Source: Candidatus Apopatocola equi (GTDB lineage Bacteria; Bacillota; Clostridia; Oscillospirales; Oscillospiraceae). From it: 10,410 nt of DNA. Of the stretch, positions 7,462-10,410 are shown one piece after another. The DNA is taken from the NCBI GenBank assembly GCA_018065965.1, contig JAGHSH010000281.1:1-10410 (forward strand), in the 5' to 3' direction. Made by a program: the position numbers and the translations under genes. The notes below the pieces were generated by a model. That model saw only the letters and a program-made list of their open reading frames with translations. It ran no database searches and was not told where the DNA came from. The stretch's first letter is position 1, and every line of letters begins with the position of its first letter.

Positions 7462-8018
7462 CACTTCAGCTCCTTTCCCAGTGCGTTGAGCACAAGACCG
7501 CCCACCGCAGAGAGCAGCACGAAGAGCACCGGGGACAGATTCACCCCGAAGCCGTACTTCGCCGCCGCCATGGCCGCAAAGACCAGCAGGAATACGCAAA
7601 GGGTCAGCCGATCCTTCACCGCGCTCTTCCAGAGCTTGACCACGCTGTTGAGGATCAGTACGCACACACAGACCCGGATACCCGCAAAGGCATTTTTCAC
7701 CGCAGCGAGCTCCGCAAAGTTGGAGAGCACCGCCGCAATGCACAGGATAATGAGCAGCGAGGGCAGCACGAAGCCCAGCGAGCAGAGCACGCCGCCCAGC
7801 ACGCCCGCGTGCTTATAGCCCACAAAGGTGGCCGTGTTCACGGCGATCACGCCGGGAGTACACTGTCCCACCGCATAATAGTCCAGTATCTCCTCCTGCG
7901 TGGCCCATTTCTTCCGGTCAACCACCTCCCGCTGGATCACGGGCAGCATGGCATAGCCGCCGCCGAAGGTGCAGATCCCCACCTTGAAAAAAGTCCAGAT
8001 CATTTCGAGAAGCTGCAT
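7461..8018 (-). CDS. Chromate transporter family protein, first half-size subunit (CHR domain)
   Basis: A 185-residue CHR-family membrane protein and partner of the next gene. The N-terminal helix carries FFKVGICTFGGGYAMLPVIQREVV (about 10-33), and QCTPGVIAVNTATFVGYK (about 52-69) is the second family signature. Several membrane segments follow, such as LLIILCIAAVL and a Cys/Val/Leu-rich ICVCVLIL-type helix. The ATG at 8018 is preferred over an earlier in-frame ATG (8051) because AAAGGAG lies 7 bases upstream and the family normally starts just before this motif. Known short CHR pairs are thought to insert in opposite orientations and to function together. The gene is divergent from rlmD, with a palindrome-rich promoter region between them. 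Confidence 0.88.
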   Translation of the reverse strand: MQLLEMIWTFFKVGICTFGGGYAMLPVIQREVVDRKKWATQEEILDYYAVGQCTPGVIAVNTATFVGYKHAGVLGGVLCSLGFVLPSLLIILCIAAVLSNFAELAAVKNAFAGIRVCVCVLILNSVVKLWKSAVKDRLTLCVFLLVFAAMAAAKYGFGVNLSPVLFVLLSAVGGLVLNALGKELK

Positions 8019-8039
8019 TTTTCTCTCCTTTCCTGTCGA

Positions 8040-8110
8040 CATACGGATCACGATATGTTAAAATATTGTATTATATCGTATGTTTCCCGCCGTCGACGGG
8101 ACAGTATAGC
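8040..8110. promoter_or_regulatory. Divergent promoter/operator region between the chromate-transporter genes and rlmD
   Basis: The minus strand has a perfect TATAAT (8070-8075) 51 bases before the transporter ATG. Around it lie the inverted arms ACGATAT (8050-8056) and ATATCGT (8073-8079), plus an overlapping CATACG (8040-8045) and CGTATG (8077-8082). At the -35 position there is no good TTGACA but a perfect palindrome, CCGTCGACGG (8090-8099). On the plus strand a weak TATAGC (8105-8110) could serve rlmD, whose GGAG ribosome site is at 8118-8121. The layout suggests a regulated transporter promoter; the regulator is not visible. Confidence 0.5.
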
Positions 8111-8130
8111 ATATCTCGGAGAAAAAAGCT

Positions 8131-9768
8131 ATGACCAAAAACGAAGAATTTTCCGCCCCCGTGGATGCCTACGGCAGTGAGGGCGAGGGCGTATGCCGAT
8201 ATGAAAACCGGGCCGTTTTCGTTGCCGGGGCGCTGCCCGGAGAGCAGTGGCGGGTGCGCATCACCCGTGTGCAGGGCAATGCAGTCTGGGGGCGGGGAAT
8301 GGAGCTGCTCTCCCCTCCCCATCCTCACCGCACCGCCTCCGACTGCCCGGCCTTTCCCCGCTGCGGGGGCTGTGCCCTGCGGCACATGGATTATGAGGAG
8401 GAGCTCCGCTTCAAGCTCAACAAGGTCAATGAGAATCTGCGCCGCATCGGCGGCACGGACTTCCGCGTTTCCGGCATCGTGGGGGCGGACGCAGACGCTT
8501 TTGAGCGCTGCAAGGCCATCTTCAACGTGGGCACGGACGCGGACGGGCGCATCACTGCCGGCTTTTACCGGCCCCGCAGCCATGAGATCGTCTCCGCGCC
8601 CGACTGTGCGCTGGTGCGCAGCGAGGCACGCCGCGCCGCCCGCGCCACGGTGGCGTGGATGGAGGCGCACCGGCTCCGCGCCTATGACGAGAAGCAGGGA
8701 GTGGCCGGCGTGCGGCATGTGTTCGTGCGCTCCTCCCGGCTCAGCGGGCAGTGCGTGGTCACGCTCATCACCTCCTCTCCCCTCTCCGCAGCGCTCCGGG
8801 AGAGCTATGTGGACTCTCTCCGCACTGCCGTGCCGGAGCTGAGCGGCGTGGTGCTCTGTCTCAACCGGCAGAAGGGCAACGTGGTGCTGCAGGGCAGCAT
8901 GGAAACGCTCTGGGGCAGCGAGCTGCTGACGGAGGCGCTCTGCGGTCTGAAATTCGAGCTGTCTCCCCGCTCCTTCTTTCAGGTGAACCCGCCCCAGGCC
9001 CAGCGGCTCTACGAGCTGGCGGTGGGCTATACTCTGGCGGAGGGCGGCGGCCTGGTGCTGGATCTCTACTGCGGCACCGGCACCATCGGCCTTTGCATGG
9101 CCAGGGGCGCAGAGCGGGTCATCGGCGTAGAGGTCATTGCCGACGCGGTAAAGAACGCCCGGGAAAATGCGGAGCGCAACGGCATAGAAAACGCCGAGTT
9201 CCTCTGTGCCGACGCCGCCGAGGCCGCCGCAGAGCTGCAGCGGCGGGGTACCGCCCCGGACGCGGTCGTGGTAGACCCGCCCCGCAAGGGGCTTGCCCCC
9301 TCCGTAATCGATTCCATCGCCGCCATGAACCCCCGGCGTGTGGTCTATGTCAGCTGCGACAGTGCCACCCTCGCCCGGGATATCGCCCTCTTCCGCGCAA
9401 AGGGCTACCTGCCCCGGGAAGCCTCCGCCGTGGATATGTTCCCGAGAACAAGCCATGTGGAGACGGTAGTTCTTCTTTCCAAGGGCGAGATATCGAGTCG
9501 AAGGGTTCGTGTGGATTTCTCACTGGAGAACCTGGATACGACCTTTCTTCGGGGAGAAGCTACCTATGAGCAGATCAAGGCCCATGTTCTTGAACAGACC
9601 GGATTGAAGGTTTCCACACTGTATATATCTCAGATCAAGCGCAAATACGGTCTTGAAGTTGGTGAGAGTTATAATAAGCCAAAGTCTGAAGATGCTAGAC
9701 AGCCTCAGTGCCCGCCGGAAAAAGAAAAGGCAATTACGGATGCATTGAAGCATTTTGGCGTTATCTGA
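8131..9768 (+). CDS. rlmD: 23S rRNA (uracil-C5)-methyltransferase, RlmD/RlmCD (RumA) family, with extra C-terminal domain
   Basis: SAM-dependent enzyme that makes 5-methyluridine in 23S rRNA. Domains in order: an N-terminal TRAM-like RNA-binding region (about 1-60); Fe-S ligands Cys72, Cys78, Cys81 (DCPAFPRCGGC) and Cys159; RNA-binding and methyltransferase core with SFFQVNPPQ (281-289); the SAM loop LDLYCGTGTIG (310-320); VVDPPRKGL (380-388); and the catalytic Cys409 in YVSCDSATLARD. The core ends at HVETVVLLSKGEI, near residue 454. A further 90 or so residues (ATYEQIKAHVLEQTGLKVSTLYI...NKPKSEDARQPQCPPEKEKAI...ALKHFG) form an extension that E. coli RlmD lacks. I recall related extensions on Firmicutes copies. 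The DNA shifts from very GC-rich to about even composition at this junction. The start has GGAG 9 bases upstream. The core call is secure; the extension's function is unknown. Confidence 0.92.
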   Translation: MTKNEEFSAPVDAYGSEGEGVCRYENRAVFVAGALPGEQWRVRITRVQGNAVWGRGMELLSPPHPHRTASDCPAFPRCGGCALRHMDYEEELRFKLNKVNENLRRIGGTDFRVSGIVGADADAFERCKAIFNVGTDADGRITAGFYRPRSHEIVSAPDCALVRSEARRAARATVAWMEAHRLRAYDEKQGVAGVRHVFVRSSRLSGQCVVTLITSSPLSAALRESYVDSLRTAVPELSGVVLCLNRQKGNVVLQGSMETLWGSELLTEALCGLKFELSPRSFFQVNPPQAQRLYELAVGYTLAEGGGLVLDLYCGTGTIGLCMARGAERVIGVEVIADAVKNARENAERNGIENAEFLCADAAEAAAELQRRGTAPDAVVVDPPRKGLAPSVIDSIAAMNPRRVVYVSCDSATLARDIALFRAKGYLPREASAVDMFPRTSHVETVVLLSKGEISSRRVRVDFSLENLDTTFLRGEATYEQIKAHVLEQTGLKVSTLYISQIKRKYGLEVGESYNKPKSEDARQPQCPPEKEKAITDALKHFGVI

Positions 9769-10040
9769 TGCAGAGATAAATTGAGATTTTACACCTTTAC
9801 CTGCTATTAATGCGGAACATCCTTTTTCTATCAACGAGTTAATGCATTCTTTTCACGATAGATATGGTATCAATGTAAATAGGAGTACCTTAGGCAAGGA
9901 ATTAGACGTTATACATAAGAGCGGGTTTCAGATTGAAGTGACTCGGTTGTGGAAAATAAAAAATACTATGATGGGCAAATACTTGATGCATCAAAGTTAA
10001 AATTGCTAATGGCGAGTAAGAAATCGCCATTAGCAATTTT
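9768..10040 (+). pseudogene. Remnant of a WYL-type transcriptional regulator (N-terminal winged-helix part)
   Basis: Three frames together read like the N-terminus of a WYL-domain regulator. An ATG at 9768 that shares its A with the rlmD stop (TGATG) gives MQR, a stop (TAA, 9777-9779), then IEILHLYLLLM. After a frame change near 9811 it continues AEHPFSINELMHSFHDRYGINVNRSTLGKELDVIHKSGFQIEVTR, which has the helix-turn-helix and the D-x-(Y/F)-GI-x-V-x-R-x-T-L pattern of this family. A second frame change near 9945 gives VENKKYYDGQILDASKLKLLM, matching the usual linker into the WYL domain. The coding match then stops in a hairpin terminator, so the WYL domain itself is missing. One nonsense codon, two frameshifts and a truncation indicate a dead gene. 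The family call rests on memory of the pattern. Confidence 0.6.
9999..10040. terminator. Perfect 17-bp hairpin, bidirectional intrinsic terminator
   Basis: The arms 9999-10015 (AAAATTGCTAATGGCGA) and 10024-10040 (TCGCCATTAGCAATTTT) are exact reverse complements around an 8-base loop. The stem ends in TTTT on either strand, so it can stop transcription from both sides. It closes the rlmD transcript after the decayed regulator and insulates the small gene downstream. Confidence 0.8.
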
Positions 10041-10068
10041 GATAATAAATGTTAAGTCTACATTTTCT

Positions 10069-10115
10069 TGACCCTATATGTAAGTAACGACGAAAAATCA
10101 ACTTACGAAAGGTCA
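10069..10115 (+). promoter_or_regulatory. Structured leader ahead of the small gene (nested inverted repeats)
   Basis: TGACC (10069-10073) pairs with GGTCA (10111-10115), and inside it GTAAGT (10080-10085) pairs with ACTTAC (10101-10106). This leaves a 15-base loop and a 6/4 internal loop. The outer 3' arm is about 9 bases from the ATG of the small gene and includes part of its purine-rich ribosome site, so the fold could affect translation, or it could be an operator. The type is a guess; the pairing is seen directly. Confidence 0.4.
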
Positions 10116-10124
10116 GGTACAATT

Positions 10125-10322
10125 ATGAAAGCAACTATCTACTGTGAGCCAACTGCAAAGGGTGAGCATTCCTTTTTCCTTATCACACCGGAAGCAGAAT
10201 ACTTCCTGTTTAGTCAGGATTACCGCAAAGGCGTGCATGAACACTTCAACAAATGCTCATGTACGGTAAAGTATCACAAGAAAATATGTCGAATTGACAG
10301 CCGCCTCCGCTATACCGAATAA
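10125..10322 (+). CDS. Small conserved-looking hypothetical protein (65 residues)
   Basis: The product begins MKATIYCEPTAKGEHSFFLITPEAEYFLFSQDYRKGVHEHF. I recall this opening from unnamed small proteins of gut Clostridia, often longer (about 90 residues). No function is known to me. The predicted fold has beta strands at both hydrophobic stretches and there is no signal peptide or membrane segment. The last 24 residues (NKCSCTVKYHKKICRIDSRLRYTE) are Cys/Lys/Arg-rich and do not follow the longer pattern I remember, which suggests an internal deletion or a frame change. The ATG at 10125 follows AGG at about 7 bases; an earlier TTG start at 10068 would run through the leader hairpin and is less likely. 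It sits in AT-rich DNA after a strong terminator, as its own unit. Confidence 0.55.
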   Translation: MKATIYCEPTAKGEHSFFLITPEAEYFLFSQDYRKGVHEHFNKCSCTVKYHKKICRIDSRLRYTE

Positions 10323-10361
10323 GGAAATAAAGAGTCCTCAAATTTTGCGCTACTAAATGAA

Positions 10362-10389
10362 GACGAGCGGAAGTAATCTCCCGCTCGTC
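10362..10389. repeat. 9-bp inverted repeat, possible terminator
   Basis: GACGAGCGG (10362-10370) and CCGCTCGTC (10381-10389) pair perfectly around a 10-base loop, 39 bases after the small gene's stop codon. There is no T-run on the plus strand. On the minus strand TTCATTT follows, so it might stop transcription arriving from beyond the window. Confidence 0.4.
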
Positions 10390-10410
10390 AGTAAACTTAA
10401 CTATGCCATA

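Noticed and set aside
8071..9456. Minus-strand 461-residue open frame opposite rlmD
   Set aside because: rlmD carries the SAM, Fe-S and catalytic motifs in the correct order; the antisense product is a His/Gly/Ala-rich shadow.
1..10410. CRISPR array, tRNA, rRNA or insertion sequence
   Set aside because: I saw no regularly spaced repeats, no cloverleaf with CCA-end features, no rRNA-like blocks and no transposase. The accessory end shows only fragments and hairpins.

Overview
The window looks like chromosomal DNA from an anaerobic, GC-rich member of the Clostridia, perhaps a gut-type Oscillospiraceae or Eubacteriales lineage. The genus is an inference. The evidence is a Wood-Ljungdahl (reductive acetyl-CoA) gene set with strong purine-rich ribosome binding sites, a Firmicutes-style lipoprotein, split short-chain chromate-transporter genes, and an RlmD protein with a C-terminal extension of a kind I associate with Firmicutes.

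Bases 1-4249 (minus strand, read right to left) hold a tight operon acsD - acsC - acsE - acsA. It encodes the small and large subunits of the corrinoid iron-sulfur protein (CFeSP), the methyl-THF:CFeSP methyltransferase, and the nickel CO dehydrogenase catalytic subunit, which is cut by the window edge after 343 codons. Upstream of acsD is an AT-rich leader of about 238 bases with a candidate promoter. Then come metF (methylene-THF reductase, 4488-5381) and, overlapping it by ATGA, a 478-residue lipoprotein gene with two related C-terminal domains (5378-6814). MetF makes the methyl-THF that AcsE transfers to the AcsC/AcsD corrinoid protein. CO dehydrogenase supplies the carbonyl carbon. acsB, cooC and metV are not in view and may lie beyond base 1 or elsewhere.

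Bases 6815-8018 (minus strand) hold a terminator hairpin and a tandem pair of half-size chromate-transporter (CHR) genes joined by a TGATG overlap. A 112-base divergent region (8019-8130) with several palindromes and a perfect minus-strand TATAAT separates them from a plus-strand gene.

Bases 8131-10410 (plus strand) begin with rlmD, a 23S rRNA uracil-5-methyltransferase. Its last 90 or so codons form an extra domain, and base composition drops sharply at the domain junction (about 9450-9485). From there on the DNA is AT-rich and looks accessory: a broken WYL-type regulator remnant that starts on the rlmD stop codon, a perfect 17-bp hairpin terminator, a 65-codon small gene with a structured leader, and a final hairpin. 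I read this as the scar or edge of a mobile element that used the rlmD 3' end. No integrase is visible, so this stays an inference.

I do not see a clearly new biological system. The most interesting points are the chimeric rlmD tail with its decayed neighbour, the two-conformation hairpin inside the acs operon, and the unexplained pairing of a duplicated-domain lipoprotein with metF.
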